A DNA stretch of 57,444 nt from an uncultured Clostridia bacterium (GTDB lineage: Bacteria; Bacillota; Clostridia; Oscillospirales; Ruminococcaceae): assembly GCA_945910815.1 (NCBI GenBank), contig CAMDZD010000012.1, forward strand, positions 1 through 57,444, written 5' to 3'. Position 1 is the first letter of the stretch, and each line of letters begins with the position of its first letter. The notes beneath the pieces were generated by a model that had not been told where the DNA came from, made no database searches, and saw only the letters and a list, made by a program, of their open reading frames with translations. The translations under genes and the position numbers were made by a program. Positions 14,670 to 25,157 of the stretch are shown here, one piece after another.

Positions 14670-15847
14670 TTGATTATAATAAAGCTCTTTCAGATAAAGT
14701 AAAAAAAATGAAACCCTCAGGTATAAGAAAATTCTTTGATATTGCTGCTACCAAAAAAGACGTTATAAGTCTCGGTGTCGGCGAACCCGATTTCTCTACG
14801 CCATGGGCTATAAGAAAATCCGCTATCAATACTCTTGAAAGAAAAAAAATTATATACGGTGCTAACAAGGGTATTGAAATCCTGCGTGATGCAATATGCA
14901 CTTATATAAATAAAAAATACGGCGTTCAGTATAATTCCGAAGATGAAGTTATTGTTACTGTCGGAGGCTCGGAGGCTATTGACCTCTCTATAAGAGCCTT
15001 AATCGACCCCGGCGATGAAGTTCTTGTTGTTGAACCGTCTTTCGTTTGCTATTCTCCTCTCGTTGAACTTGTGGGCGGTGTGGCTGTTCCTGTTCCTACA
15101 AGAATCGAAAATAATTTCAAGCTCACTCCCGAAGATTTGGAGGGCAAAATTACCGATAAAACCAAACTTCTTATACTTCCTTTCCCTAATAATCCGACAG
15201 GTGCTGTTATGACTAAGGAGGATTTGGAAAAAATCGCTGATGTTATCCGTGATACAAATATAATAGTTCTCTCCGATGAAATATATTCGGAGCTTACATA
15301 CGGCAGAAAGCATTATTCCATTATTCAGATTGACGGTATGCGTGAACGCACTATCTATGTAAACGGTTTCTCAAAGGCTTACGCTATGACCGGCTGGAGA
15401 CTCGGCTATCTTACTGCTCCAAAGGAAATTGTAAGTCAGCTTGTAAAAATTCATCAGTACGGTATTATGTGCAGTCCTTTCATAAGTCAGAACGCTGCTG
15501 TCGAGGCTCTTAATTCATGTGAGAATGAAGTTAAAAAAATGGTCAGCGAATACGATACAAGAAGAAGATTCCTCGTCAAGGAATTAAACAGAATAGGTCT
15601 TGAATGTTTCAGCCCCGAAGGTGCTTTCTATGTGTTCCCATGTATAAAAAGCACCGGTCTTTCAAGTGAGGAGTTCTGCGAAAGACTTCTTGATGAGGAA
15701 AACGTTGCATGCGTTCCGGGAAATGCATTCGGCGAATGCGGTGAGGGATTTATCCGTATTTCCTACGCTTACTCATTAAAACACCTTACTGAAGCCGTCA
15801 GCCGTATGGAAAACTTCGTCAATAAAATAAAGGCGGAGCAGAAATGA
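14666..15847 (+). CDS. Class I pyridoxal-phosphate aminotransferase
   Basis: Fold-type I aminotransferase of 393 aa. Seen are Asn176 in PFPNNPTG, Asp204 in LSDEIYSEL, the Schiff-base Lys237 in GFSKAYAMTGWRLGY and the C-terminal Arg in EGFIRISYA. It transfers an amino group from an amino acid to a 2-oxo acid; aromatic or aspartate-type specificity is usual for this branch. It overlaps the Lrp regulator upstream and ispE downstream by 4 bases each, so the four genes from 13327 to 16710 form one tightly coupled operon. Substrate cannot be read from sequence. Confidence 0.92.
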   Translation: MIDYNKALSDKVKKMKPSGIRKFFDIAATKKDVISLGVGEPDFSTPWAIRKSAINTLERKKIIYGANKGIEILRDAICTYINKKYGVQYNSEDEVIVTVGGSEAIDLSIRALIDPGDEVLVVEPSFVCYSPLVELVGGVAVPVPTRIENNFKLTPEDLEGKITDKTKLLILPFPNNPTGAVMTKEDLEKIADVIRDTNIIVLSDEIYSELTYGRKHYSIIQIDGMRERTIYVNGFSKAYAMTGWRLGYLTAPKEIVSQLVKIHQYGIMCSPFISQNAAVEALNSCENEVKKMVSEYDTRRRFLVKELNRIGLECFSPEGAFYVFPCIKSTGLSSEEFCERLLDEENVACVPGNAFGECGEGFIRISYAYSLKHLTEAVSRMENFVNKIKAEQK

Positions 15848-16710
15848 ACCGTCTGACTGTAAAATCATCAGCTAAAATCAATCTTTCGCTTGATGTTACC
15901 GGAAAACTTCCAGACGGTTACCACACTATTGAAAGCGTTTTTCAGGCTGTCGGAATTTATGACATCATAGATATTGAAATTACAGAAAATAAAAATATTT
16001 CTCTTGAATGTTCCGTTCCGGAAATTCCATGCAATGAAAAAAATATCGCTTACAAGGCTGTAATTCTTTTCAGAGAGCTTTGCGGTATTGATTTCGGCTG
16101 TAAAATCAGAATCGAAAAAAATATTCCCTCTCAGGCTGGTATGGGCGGAGGAAGTTCTGACGGTGCTTGCGTTCTCTATATTTTAAACAGGCTTTTAAAT
16201 ACAAATTACACTTTTGAGGATATGCTCCCCTATGCATCAAAGCTCGGTGCTGATGTGCCTTTCTTTCTTATGGGCGGAACTGCTTATGCGGAAGGCATAG
16301 GCGAAAAGCTTTCGCCTTTAAATGACCTTTCGGGAAAAATTATGCTTATTGCAAAAGGTTCAGCCGGAATTTCAACTCCCGAAGCTTACCGGAATATTGA
16401 CCGTCTTGAAAACCCCATTCACCCGCAGACTAAAAAACTTCTTGAATGTATAAAATCAAACAGTAAAAACGCTTTCCGCTATTACGGAAATATCTTTGAA
16501 CAGGCTGGAATTAATGACGATATAAATATTATAAAGTCTGTTATGATGAATAATAATGCCCTCTGCTCCGTTATGACGGGTAGCGGTTCTGCTGTTTTCG
16601 GTGAATTTTCTGACATGGATTCTGCATTGAAATGCCGTGATATTCTAAAAAATCAGGGCTTTTATTCTGAAGTATGTCAGACTGTAAGCAGTTCATTTAT
16701 TGATATTTAA
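15844..16710 (+). CDS. ispE: 4-diphosphocytidyl-2-C-methyl-D-erythritol kinase
   Basis: GHMP kinase family protein of 288 aa. The opening SSAKINLSLDVTGKLPDGYHTIESVFQ, the ATP-binding PSQAGMGGGSSDGA and the C-terminal VMTGSGSAVFG are diagnostic for IspE. It phosphorylates the 2-OH of CDP-methylerythritol in the MEP route to isoprenoids. It is the last gene of the operon starting at 13327, overlapping the aminotransferase by 4 bases. In many Clostridia it lies next to other regulatory genes, so the arrangement is not unusual. A hairpin terminator follows. Confidence 0.97.
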   Translation: MNRLTVKSSAKINLSLDVTGKLPDGYHTIESVFQAVGIYDIIDIEITENKNISLECSVPEIPCNEKNIAYKAVILFRELCGIDFGCKIRIEKNIPSQAGMGGGSSDGACVLYILNRLLNTNYTFEDMLPYASKLGADVPFFLMGGTAYAEGIGEKLSPLNDLSGKIMLIAKGSAGISTPEAYRNIDRLENPIHPQTKKLLECIKSNSKNAFRYYGNIFEQAGINDDINIIKSVMMNNNALCSVMTGSGSAVFGEFSDMDSALKCRDILKNQGFYSEVCQTVSSSFIDI

Positions 16711-16716
16711 CAATTC

Positions 16717-16740
16717 GGGCGACTTTAAATAAAGCCGCCC
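16717..16740 (+). terminator. Terminator after ispE
   Basis: GGGCGACTTT pairs with AAAGCCGCCC (9 of 10) around a 4-base loop and is followed by TTTCTATTTC. It lies between the converging genes ending at 16710 and 16750. Confidence 0.75.
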
Positions 16741-16749
16741 TTTCTATTT

Positions 16750-17673
16750 CTATGAAAAATCCGTTTCAATAAGCTTTGATGAATTTTCGGGAGTGTATAC
16801 CCATTTTGAAATATGATTTCCCTCAAAGAAATAATGACATTCATTTATTCTCTCCGTACCTTCACATATATCCACTATAATCAGTTTTACTTTCATTTTT
16901 TCCGGAATAAGTGCCTTTATATACACGCTTACCTGCTGACCTGCTTTTACATCTGCACGGGGTTCGGCAAGACCGGCAAGATTCGGGGCAAGCTCAATAA
17001 ATATTCCGTAGCTCTCTACTGAACGCACTATGCCTGATACGGTTTCACCTGCTTTAAACTGACTTGCATTTTCGCTCCATGTTCCGAGAAGTTCCTTGTG
17101 AGTAAGACATATTCTGCCGTTTTCGTTGCTTTTTACGATTACACGTATATCCTGACCTGCTGTGAATCTGTCGGACGGGTGGGAAATTCTTGAAACAGAA
17201 ATTGTATCAATCGGTATAAGCGACGGTATTCCGCAACCTATATCCACAAAACAGCCAAAAGGTTCAAGATGAGTGACACGGGCATTTATTATATCTCCGG
17301 CAGAAAGTTTTTTTATGTAATTTTCATCACATTCCTGCTGTGCCTTTCTTCTTGAAAGCAATGCATATTTTTCACCGTTTTCATCAGTTTCAACTGATAA
17401 AACCTTAAAGCATACATACTTGTTTACACGTGAAATAAGTGCTATATCCTTTGTATAGCCTTCGGATATTCCCAATGCTCCCTCCTCACGGCTTATAATT
17501 CCCCTCATACATGGAAGCTCCACTATAAGATTATGACTGCTGTCACAAACAGATACTCTTGCCTCAAGAATTTCATCTTTTTCCATTGCCTGCAAAAGTC
17601 CCTCTGCGGAACTGATATATTTTTTATTTTCAGCTGTCGCAAAAATACAGCCTTCCGGTTTGAATTTTTTCAT
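16750..17673 (-). CDS. S1-domain RNA-binding protein
   Basis: The 307-aa protein contains three S1-type OB folds: a diverged one at about 35-105, a clear one at about 125-195 (AGDIINARVTHLEPFGCFVDIG) and another at about 210-275 (AGETVSGIVRSVESYGIFIELAP). It resembles the short ribosomal-S1-like proteins of Clostridia, which bind RNA and may aid translation or decay. The start at 17673 is chosen because TGGAGGC sits 6 bases upstream. The frame is open to 17691, but that stretch would cover the ribosome-binding site. It seems to be a single gene. Confidence 0.85.
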   Translation of the reverse strand: MKKFKPEGCIFATAENKKYISSAEGLLQAMEKDEILEARVSVCDSSHNLIVELPCMRGIISREEGALGISEGYTKDIALISRVNKYVCFKVLSVETDENGEKYALLSRRKAQQECDENYIKKLSAGDIINARVTHLEPFGCFVDIGCGIPSLIPIDTISVSRISHPSDRFTAGQDIRVIVKSNENGRICLTHKELLGTWSENASQFKAGETVSGIVRSVESYGIFIELAPNLAGLAEPRADVKAGQQVSVYIKALIPEKMKVKLIIVDICEGTERINECHYFFEGNHISKWVYTPENSSKLIETDFS

Positions 17674-17748
17674 TTTAGCCTCCACTTTCAATTCAGATTT
17701 TTTACTTTCCGCTGATAAATATTTATGCGTAATTATATAAGAATATGA

Positions 17749-17776
17749 CGGGCGGATTTGAAATATTTTCCGCCCG
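17749..17776 (-). terminator. Hairpin between the 118-aa gene and the S1-domain gene
   Basis: A perfect 8-bp stem CGGGCGGA / TCCGCCCG has a 12-base AT loop. It lies 12 bases after the stop codon of the minus-strand gene 17788-18144. The T-run after it is weak, so termination may be partial. Confidence 0.55.
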
Positions 17777-17787
17777 ATTCTTAAAAT

Positions 17788-18144
17788 TTACGTATCAGAT
17801 ACTCTTACTTTCATACCTCCGTATGACATCATAAGCGATTTTGCATTGTTTGCCGATTCAGCATCGCATATTATATATACATATGCATTGCTTCTGAATC
17901 TCGGTTCTTCAAAAATACTTTTCGGAATATCACTTTCCATTACTGCCGTAAAATAATTCTCTCTTGTGACAGCTGTCGGAAGAAGTGTATATCTTGTCTT
18001 ACGTTCAATTCCCTCAAGCTCCGTTGCCTCACGGCTGTATACTATTCCTGTACGCTTTATTCCCTTTACTCCGGCTTTTATCTTTCCGGAAACTATTTCT
18101 GCTATATCCGCTGTTTCAAACTCTCCACTTACTCTTACAAGCAT
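17788..18144 (-). CDS. Hypothetical protein (118 aa)
   Basis: A good AAGGAG ribosome-binding site lies upstream of the ATG. The small cytosolic protein has an alternating hydrophobic pattern in its N-terminal half (LVRVSGEFETADIAEIV, GIVYSREATELEG) and C-terminal half (NAYVYIICDAESANNAKSLMMSYGGMKVRVS), which suggests an alpha/beta sandwich. No catalytic motif or membrane segment is seen, and I do not recognise the family. The codon use and conserved-looking core suggest a real gene. It is divergent from the DUF951/prfA operon. Confidence 0.7.
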   Translation of the reverse strand: MLVRVSGEFETADIAEIVSGKIKAGVKGIKRTGIVYSREATELEGIERKTRYTLLPTAVTRENYFTAVMESDIPKSIFEEPRFRSNAYVYIICDAESANNAKSLMMSYGGMKVRVSDT

Positions 18145-18203
18145 TTAACTTTTACTCCTTACTTGTTTTTATATTATTCTTGCATAAATATCAGATTTTA
18201 TAC

Positions 18204-18232
18204 TTGATTTCAATATGTTTTTGTGTTATAAT
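18204..18232 (+). promoter_or_regulatory. Promoter of the DUF951-prfA operon
   Basis: TTGATT (18204-18209) and TATAAT (18227-18232) are 17 bases apart. The start codon of the DUF951 gene is 39 bases further on, after AAAGGAG. Confidence 0.8.
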
Positions 18233-18271
18233 ATATTTTACGGATTTTATAAATGAAAGGAGCTTTTTTAT

Positions 18272-18460
18272 ATGGACGTAAGAGCAGGCGATATTCTCAA
18301 AATGAAAAAAAATCACCCTTGTGGTTCAAATGAATTTTATGTTATACGTTCCGGTATGGATTTCAGACTCCGATGCGTGAAATGTTCCCGTGAATTTATG
18401 ATTCCACGCAATAAAATCGAAAAAAATATAAGGCAGATTATAAGGAGCGGTGAGGGATAG
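18272..18460 (+). CDS. DUF951-family small zinc-ribbon-like protein
   Basis: A 62-aa protein with the DUF951 pattern: VRAGDILKMKKNHPCGSNEF, then RCVKCSREFMIPR. The Cys residues (PCGS and CVKC) could hold a zinc ion. DUF951 proteins are widespread in Firmicutes, often beside translation or chromosome-partition genes, and their role is not established; nucleic-acid binding is a common guess. It is the first gene of an operon with prfA 48 bases downstream, so a role in translation fits the context. Confidence 0.85.
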   Translation: MDVRAGDILKMKKNHPCGSNEFYVIRSGMDFRLRCVKCSREFMIPRNKIEKNIRQIIRSGEG

Positions 18461-18508
18461 CTTTTCATTCCGGTTACAGAAACTATAATTTTTTAAAGGA
18501 GTTTTTTT

Positions 18509-19579
18509 ATGTTTGAAAAGTTAAACCTTATGGAACAGAAATATGAGGAAATCAGTCAGAAACTTTCCGACCCCTCTGTTATTTCTGATAATAAAATTTA
18601 CAGTCAGCTTATGCGTGAATTTAAAAATATGTCTCCCATTATCGAAAAATTCCGTGAATACAAAAAGGCTGTGGAAAATTTTGAAGAAGCTCAGGAAATT
18701 TTAAATTCCTCCGATGACAAGGATTTCAAGGAAATGGCTCAGGCTGAATATGATGACTCAAAGGAAAAAATAAATTCCTGTACCGAAGAACTTAAAATTC
18801 TTCTCCTCCCCAAAGACCCCAACGATGACAAGAATGTTATTATCGAAATAAGAGGCGGTGCAGGCGGTGAGGAGGCTTCCCTCTTTGCAAATTCCCTTTA
18901 CAGAATGTACACTATGTATGCGGAGTCAAAGGGCTGGAAACAGGAAATCCTTAACGCTAATCCAACCGAACTCGGCGGATTCAAGGAAATAAGTTTCTCC
19001 ATAGAGGGAAACGGTGCATATTCAAGACTTAAATATGAAAGTGGTGTTCACAGAGTCCAGAGAGTTCCAGAAACGGAATCACAAGGCAGAATACACACTT
19101 CAACTGTTACTGTTGCCGTTCTTGTTGAAGCCGATGAAGTTGAGCTTGAAATTAATCCTGCTGACCTTTCAATTGATTACTTCCGTGCAAGCGGTGCGGG
19201 CGGTCAGCATATCAATAAAACGGAATCCGCCGTGCGAATTACTCACATTCCGACCGGTATCGTTGTTGAATGTCAGGACGAAAGAAGTCAGCATAAAAAC
19301 AAGGACAAGGCTATGAAAGTTCTCCGTTCAAGAATATATGAGGGTATGCTCAAGGAACAGAATGACAAAATCGCTTCTGAAAGAAAAATGCAGGTCGGCA
19401 CCGGTGACCGTTCCGAACGTATCAGAACTTACAACTACCCTCAGGGAAGATTTACCGACCACAGAATTAATCTTACAATTTACAGGCTTGAAGATTTACT
19501 CAACGGAAATCTTGATGAAGTCTTTGATGCTCTCGCTACTGCCGACCAGGCAGAAAAATTAGCAAGTCAGGAATATTAA
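18509..19579 (+). CDS. prfA: Peptide chain release factor 1
   Basis: Class I release factor of 356 aa. The codon-recognition tripeptide region reads [14 protein letters not shown], where P-E-T is the RF1-type PxT (RF2 has SPF). The catalytic GGQ lies at residues 231-233 within [16 protein letters not shown]. It recognises UAA and UAG on the ribosome and triggers hydrolysis of peptidyl-tRNA. The start ATG has AAAGGAG upstream. It sits in an operon with DUF951, sua5, coaE and an M18 aminopeptidase. The Gln of GGQ is normally methylated by PrmC, whose gene is not seen here. Confidence 0.98.
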   Translation: MFEKLNLMEQKYEEISQKLSDPSVISDNKIYSQLMREFKNMSPIIEKFREYKKAVENFEEAQEILNSSDDKDFKEMAQAEYDDSKEKINSCTEELKILLLPKDPNDDKNVIIEIRGGAGGEEASLFANSLYRMYTMYAESKGWKQEILNANPTELGGFKEISFSIEGNGAYSRLKYESGVHRVQRVPETESQGRIHTSTVTVAVLVEADEVELEINPADLSIDYFRASGAGGQHINKTESAVRITHIPTGIVVECQDERSQHKNKDKAMKVLRSRIYEGMLKEQNDKIASERKMQVGTGDRSERIRTYNYPQGRFTDHRINLTIYRLEDLLNGNLDEVFDALATADQAEKLASQEY

Positions 19580-19584
19580 TAATT

Positions 19585-20601
19585 ATGAATACTCTTTTAC
19601 TTAAAGATGATGAATACGGTCTGAAATATTCAGCCGAGCTTATTAAAAACGGTGAAATAGTTGCATTTCCTACTGAAACGGTTTACGGTCTCGGTGCTGA
19701 TGCTACAAACGAATCAGCAGTGAAAAAAATTTTTGAGGCTAAGGGCAGACCTTCAGACAATCCGCTTATAGTTCATCTGCACGACTTCTCCGAAGCCGTT
19801 AAATATACGTCATACATTCCGGAAATTGCTTTCAGAGTTGCGGAAAAATTCTGTCCCGGTGCGATTACTCTCGTACTTCCAAAAAATGATAAAATTCCGC
19901 TTGTAACATCGGGCGGACTTGATACTGTCGGAATAAGAATACCCCTCCACCCCTCCGCAAGAAAGCTTATTGAACTTTGCGGAAAACCTGTTTCCGCTCC
20001 GTCTGCAAATACTTCCGGTTATCCGAGTCCTACTTCCGCTATGCACGTTATGCGTGATATGAACGGTAAAATCCCTGCAATAGTCGACGGCGGTGAATCT
20101 CTCTATGGTGTGGAATCAACTGTTATTTCATTTGAAAATGAAAATACTATAAGAATACTCCGCCCCGGATTTATTACACGTGAGGATTTGCTTTCCGTAT
20201 GCAGTAACGTAATTATAGACCCTGCCGTCCTTGAGGGTATAAAGGATAATCAGAAAGTACTCTCCCCAGGTATGAAATATAAACACTACTCCCCTTCTGC
20301 CGATATTGCTCTCGTCGAGGGCGATATAAATAAATTCACTGCATTTGCTGAAAATCATCAGGGCGAGGGTATATATTACCTGATATTTGACGAAGATATA
20401 AACAAATTGTCTCTTGATAACTGTATAACTTACGGTGCGGACAGCATAGAACAGGCTCACCTGATTTTCGCAAAATTACGTGAACTCGATGAAATCAATG
20501 CAAAGCGTGTATACGTCAGAGTTCCCGAAAAAACAGGCGTAGGGCTTGCTGTATACAACAGACTTATAAGAGCTTCCGGTTTCGAGGTGATAAGATTATG
20601 A
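19585..20601 (+). CDS. sua5: L-threonylcarbamoyladenylate synthase (Sua5 type)
   Basis: The YrdC/Sua5 domain occupies about residues 10-205 (ELIKNGEIVAFPTETVYGLGADAT, KGRPSDNPLIVHL, SGGLDTVGIRIPLHPSA, SAPSANTSGYPSPTSA). A linker with SPGMKYKHYSP leads into the C-terminal Sua5 domain. At 338 aa it is the long Sua5 form, not the short TsaC. It makes threonylcarbamoyl-AMP from Thr, bicarbonate and ATP for the t6A37 modification of ANN-reading tRNAs. It starts 5 bases after prfA and overlaps coaE by 4 bases. Confidence 0.96.
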   Translation: MNTLLLKDDEYGLKYSAELIKNGEIVAFPTETVYGLGADATNESAVKKIFEAKGRPSDNPLIVHLHDFSEAVKYTSYIPEIAFRVAEKFCPGAITLVLPKNDKIPLVTSGGLDTVGIRIPLHPSARKLIELCGKPVSAPSANTSGYPSPTSAMHVMRDMNGKIPAIVDGGESLYGVESTVISFENENTIRILRPGFITREDLLSVCSNVIIDPAVLEGIKDNQKVLSPGMKYKHYSPSADIALVEGDINKFTAFAENHQGEGIYYLIFDEDINKLSLDNCITYGADSIEQAHLIFAKLRELDEINAKRVYVRVPEKTGVGLAVYNRLIRASGFEVIRL

Positions 20602-21194
20602 TTGTCGGTCTTACCGGTCAGACAGGTGCGGGAAAAAGTACCGTTTCAAAAGTTTTCGCTGAAAAAGGCTTTGCCGTAATAAATGCCGATACCGTTGCAA
20701 GAATGGTTGTTGAAAAAGGTACTCCCTGCCTTAATGAACTTCAGAAAAAATTCGGTTCTGAAATAATAAATCCCGATGATACTCTTAACCGCAAAAAACT
20801 CGGAAACATAGTTTTCACCGACAGCAAAAAATTACAGTTACTCAACAGTATTATGTACCCTGCAATTACGTCTGAAATCAAAAATCAGATTGAATACTAT
20901 AACAGTCAGGAGAAAAAATTCATACTCCTTGACGCTCCCACTCTCTTTGAAAGCAATGCAGATAAGCTCTGCGATATTATTATATCCGTCATTGCCGATT
21001 ATGATATACGTAAAAAGCGTATTATGAAACGTGACAATATAACATCACAGCAGGCTGATGACAGAATCAATTCACAGCACAGTCAGGATTTCTTTATCAG
21101 AAATTCAGATTATTATATAAAAAATAACGATTCCCTTAAAAAAACTCTTTCGGATACTTCCGGACTGGTTTCAAAAATTATGGAATCGCTTTAA
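20598..21194 (+). CDS. coaE: Dephospho-CoA kinase
   Basis: A P-loop kinase of 198 aa with Walker A GLTGQTGAGKST at residues 4-15, then VINADTVARMVVEKG, and the lid region IRKKRIMKRDNITSQQADDRI typical of CoaE. It phosphorylates the 3'-OH of dephospho-CoA in the last step of CoA synthesis. The start overlaps the sua5 stop (ATGA). The length is normal and all key motifs are present. Confidence 0.96.
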   Translation: MIVGLTGQTGAGKSTVSKVFAEKGFAVINADTVARMVVEKGTPCLNELQKKFGSEIINPDDTLNRKKLGNIVFTDSKKLQLLNSIMYPAITSEIKNQIEYYNSQEKKFILLDAPTLFESNADKLCDIIISVIADYDIRKKRIMKRDNITSQQADDRINSQHSQDFFIRNSDYYIKNNDSLKKTLSDTSGLVSKIMESL

Positions 21195-21211
21195 AACAGG
21201 AGGTCTTTTTT

Positions 21212-22618
21212 ATGTCAGAAGAAAAAAAATTATCCGAACAGCTTAAGGAAAAGCTCTTTGCATGCAGAAAAAATGCTGTTTACAAAATGAGTGATTCCGA
21301 AATTACTGAATGTGACAGCTTTGCCGAAGATTACAAGAAATTTCTCGACTCCGCCAAGACTGAACGTGAAGCCGTCGAAACTGCTGTAAAAATCCTTGAG
21401 GAAAAAGGCTATAAGGAATACAAAATCGGTTCAAAACCAAAGGCAGGCGATAAAATCTACCGTGTAAACAGAGAAAAGGCTGTTATATGTGCTGTCATAG
21501 GCTCTGAACCTATCGAAAACGGAATAAGACTTTGTGCTGCACATATCGATTCCCCCAGACTTGACCTTAAACAGAATCCTGTCTATGAAGATTGTGAAAC
21601 TGCTTTCTTTAAAACTCACTATTACGGCGGTATCAAAAAATATCAGTGGACTGCTATTCCGCTTGCACTTCACGGTGTAATTGTAAAGTCAGACGGCGAA
21701 AAAATTACCGTTAAAATCGGCGAAGATGATAATGACCCTGTTTTCTGCGTTACCGATTTACTTCCGCACCTTGCTACCGAACAGTCAAAAAGACCTCTTT
21801 CACAGGGTATCAAGGGTGAGGAACTCAATATCATCATAGGTTCAAGACCTTTTAAGCAGGACGAAACAAGCGAGGCTGTAAAGCTTAATATTCTTAATAT
21901 TCTCTTTGAAAAATACGGCATTACAGAATCTGATTTCATTTCAGCAGAGCTTGAGGCTGTTCCCTCATTCAAGGCTAAAGATGTAGGATTCGACAGAAGT
22001 ATGATTGGCTCATACGGTCACGATGACAGAGTATGTGCATATACTGCATTCCGTGCAACAGTAGATTTTGAAGGAGTTCCAAAGCATACTGCTGTAACTG
22101 TTCTCACCGACAAGGAAGAAACCGGAAGCGATGGCAATACAGGACTTTGTTCATCTTATCTGAAATACTTCATTGAAGATTTATCAGCTGAATACGGTCA
22201 GGACAGCAGAACTGTTATGTCTGCATCGCAGTGCCTTTCCGCCGATGTAAACGCTGCTTTTGACCCGACATATTCCGATGTATATGAAAGAAATAACTGT
22301 GCATACATCAACAAGGGCGTATGTGTTACAAAATATACCGGTGCAAGAGGAAAATCCGGAACTTCTGACGCTTCAGCTGAATTTGTCGGAACTGTAAGAA
22401 ATCTCCTCGACAGCGAAAACGTAATATGGCAGACAGGCGAACTCGGAAAGGTTGATATTGGCGGAGGCGGTACTGTTGCCGCATATATCGCAAACCTCAA
22501 CATTGATACTATTGATGTAGGTGTTCCGGTTCTTTCAATGCATGCTCCGTTTGAAATCGTTTCAAAGATTGACACATACATGGCATACAGAGCTTTCTCC
22601 GTATTTATAAAATCCTGA
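21212..22618 (+). CDS. M18-family zinc aminopeptidase
   Basis: The 468-aa protein shows the M18 (aspartyl aminopeptidase-like) metal motifs: AAHIDSPRLDLK (His and Asp), the catalytic Glu region TDKEETGSDGNTG, SADVNAAFDPTY and a late MHAPFEIVSK with a metal-binding His. It removes N-terminal residues, often acidic ones, from peptides in the cytosol as a large complex. AGGAGGTC precedes the ATG. It is the last gene of the operon begun by DUF951 and is followed by a strong terminator. Confidence 0.93.
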   Translation: MSEEKKLSEQLKEKLFACRKNAVYKMSDSEITECDSFAEDYKKFLDSAKTEREAVETAVKILEEKGYKEYKIGSKPKAGDKIYRVNREKAVICAVIGSEPIENGIRLCAAHIDSPRLDLKQNPVYEDCETAFFKTHYYGGIKKYQWTAIPLALHGVIVKSDGEKITVKIGEDDNDPVFCVTDLLPHLATEQSKRPLSQGIKGEELNIIIGSRPFKQDETSEAVKLNILNILFEKYGITESDFISAELEAVPSFKAKDVGFDRSMIGSYGHDDRVCAYTAFRATVDFEGVPKHTAVTVLTDKEETGSDGNTGLCSSYLKYFIEDLSAEYGQDSRTVMSASQCLSADVNAAFDPTYSDVYERNNCAYINKGVCVTKYTGARGKSGTSDASAEFVGTVRNLLDSENVIWQTGELGKVDIGGGGTVAAYIANLNIDTIDVGVPVLSMHAPFEIVSKIDTYMAYRAFSVFIKS

Positions 22619-22624
22619 AAAAAC

Positions 22625-22644
22625 GGGCGGTCTTCTGACCGCCC
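22625..22644. terminator. Bidirectional terminator, aminopeptidase / yebC
   Basis: A perfect 8-bp stem GGGCGGTC / GACCGCCC with a 4-base loop is preceded by AAAAAA and followed by TTTAATATTATT. It lies between the converging genes ending at 22618 and 22652. Confidence 0.88.
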
Positions 22645-22651
22645 TTTAATA

Positions 22652-23383
22652 TTATTCTTCAGGCATATCCCAGTTGTGATATACATTCTGAACATCGTCA
22701 TTATCTTCGAGATGTTCAAGAAGAAGATTCATTTTCTTGATATCTTCTTCACTTTCAAGCGTTGTATATGTTGCCGGAATCTGTTCTGCTTCTGCTGAAA
22801 TTATCTTGTATCCCTTTGATGCAAGTCCCTCACGTAAAGCGTGGAGATTTTCCGGAGCACATTCGATTTCAACAGTTTCCTCATTGACGGACAAATCATC
22901 TCCGCCGAACTCGAAACAATCCTCCATAACGGTATCTTCATCAAGTCCTGTATTTTCAAGGATTACAAATCCCTTTTTCGAGAACATAAACGATACGCAA
23001 CCGCTTGTTCCGAGATTTCCTCCGAACTTGTCAAAATAGTGACGTACCTCTCCGGCAGTTCTGTTCTTATTATCAGTAAGACATTCAACTATTACTGCTA
23101 CTCCTGAAGGACCGTATCCCTCATAAATCATAGTTTCATAGTTATTCTTTTCACCGTCACCCGATGCCTTTTTAATGACACGTTCAATATTATCGTTAGG
23201 AACATTGTTTGCCTTTGCCTTTGCGATAAGGTCACGGAGCTTGCTGTTATTATTCGGGTCTGCACCGCCCTCCTTTACGCATACTGTAATTTCACGTCCG
23301 ATTTTAGTAAAGATTTTTCCCTTTACGGCATCGGTAGCCTCTTTTTTTCTCTTAATGTTATTCCATTTTGAATGTCCTGACAT
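22652..23383 (-). CDS. yebC: YebC/PmpR-family protein (translation or transcription factor)
   Basis: The 243-aa protein begins with the family signature MSGHSKWNNIKRKKEATDA and continues with GGADPNNNSKLRDLIAKAKANNVPND and YEGYGPSGVAVIVECLTDNKNRT. YebC proteins were first described as transcription regulators. More recent work links this family to ribosomes stalled at proline runs. It lies downstream of mrnC (6-base gap) at the end of the rplU-prp-rpmA-obgE-mrnC series, which fits a role around translation. Full length, no oddities. Confidence 0.96.
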   Translation of the reverse strand: MSGHSKWNNIKRKKEATDAVKGKIFTKIGREITVCVKEGGADPNNNSKLRDLIAKAKANNVPNDNIERVIKKASGDGEKNNYETMIYEGYGPSGVAVIVECLTDNKNRTAGEVRHYFDKFGGNLGTSGCVSFMFSKKGFVILENTGLDEDTVMEDCFEFGGDDLSVNEETVEIECAPENLHALREGLASKGYKIISAEAEQIPATYTTLESEEDIKKMNLLLEHLEDNDDVQNVYHNWDMPEE

Positions 23384-23389
23384 TTATTT

Positions 23390-23797
23390 TCACTCCTGTT
23401 CAGATTTTATATTTTCTGATATATATTCAAAAAGCTCACATATACGCTCGTCTTCGCCCGTAAGATAAAGATAGCCGAAAAGACATTCAAGGGCTGTTGC
23501 CTTGCGGTAATCGGCTGTATTTGCATGCCTGGGGATAGTATTTCCGGTTGCGTTCCTGCCTCTTTTGAGAACTGCTGATTCAGTTTCATTGAGTTGCGGA
23601 AGTATAACGTCAAAAGCCTTTGACTGAAACTCCGCACATGCCATTTTTATTTTAAGTGAATGAAGTTTTGAAACCGGCATATTTGCCTGAATCAGAAGTC
23701 TTTCCCTTACAAGTGTATCATAAACGCTGTCGCCGAGAAATGCAAGCGAAAGCGGGCTGTACTGATTTGCTTCGTGATTTGTTAAAATTCTTCTCAT
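23390..23797 (-). CDS. mrnC: Mini-ribonuclease III
   Basis: A 135-aa protein with the RNase III catalytic domain only and no dsRNA-binding domain. The start SPLSLAFLGDSVYDTLVRERL holds the conserved acidic and hydrophobic positions, and the second cluster is in NTADYRKATALECLFGYLYL, where the Glu is catalytic. MrnC trims the ends of 23S rRNA precursors in Firmicutes. It follows obgE by 7 bases and precedes yebC, within the ribosome-linked operon. Confidence 0.95.
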   Translation of the reverse strand: MRRILTNHEANQYSPLSLAFLGDSVYDTLVRERLLIQANMPVSKLHSLKIKMACAEFQSKAFDVILPQLNETESAVLKRGRNATGNTIPRHANTADYRKATALECLFGYLYLTGEDERICELFEYISENIKSEQE

Positions 23798-23804
23798 ATC
23801 CTGA

Positions 23805-25094
<1,290 letters not shown>

Positions 25095-25118
25095 TCATCA
25101 TTGCTTCTATAAAAGAAA

Positions 25119-25140
25119 ATCCCAAGCAAACGCTCGGGAT
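25119..25140 (-). terminator. Terminator or attenuator between rpmA and obgE
   Basis: On the minus strand ATCCCGAGC pairs with GCTTGGGAT (one G-U) around a 4-base loop, followed by TTTTCTTTT. It lies 18 bases after the rpmA stop codon and can reduce read-through from the ribosomal genes into obgE. Confidence 0.75.
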
Positions 25141-25157
25141 TGTGTAGTTTTAAGTTA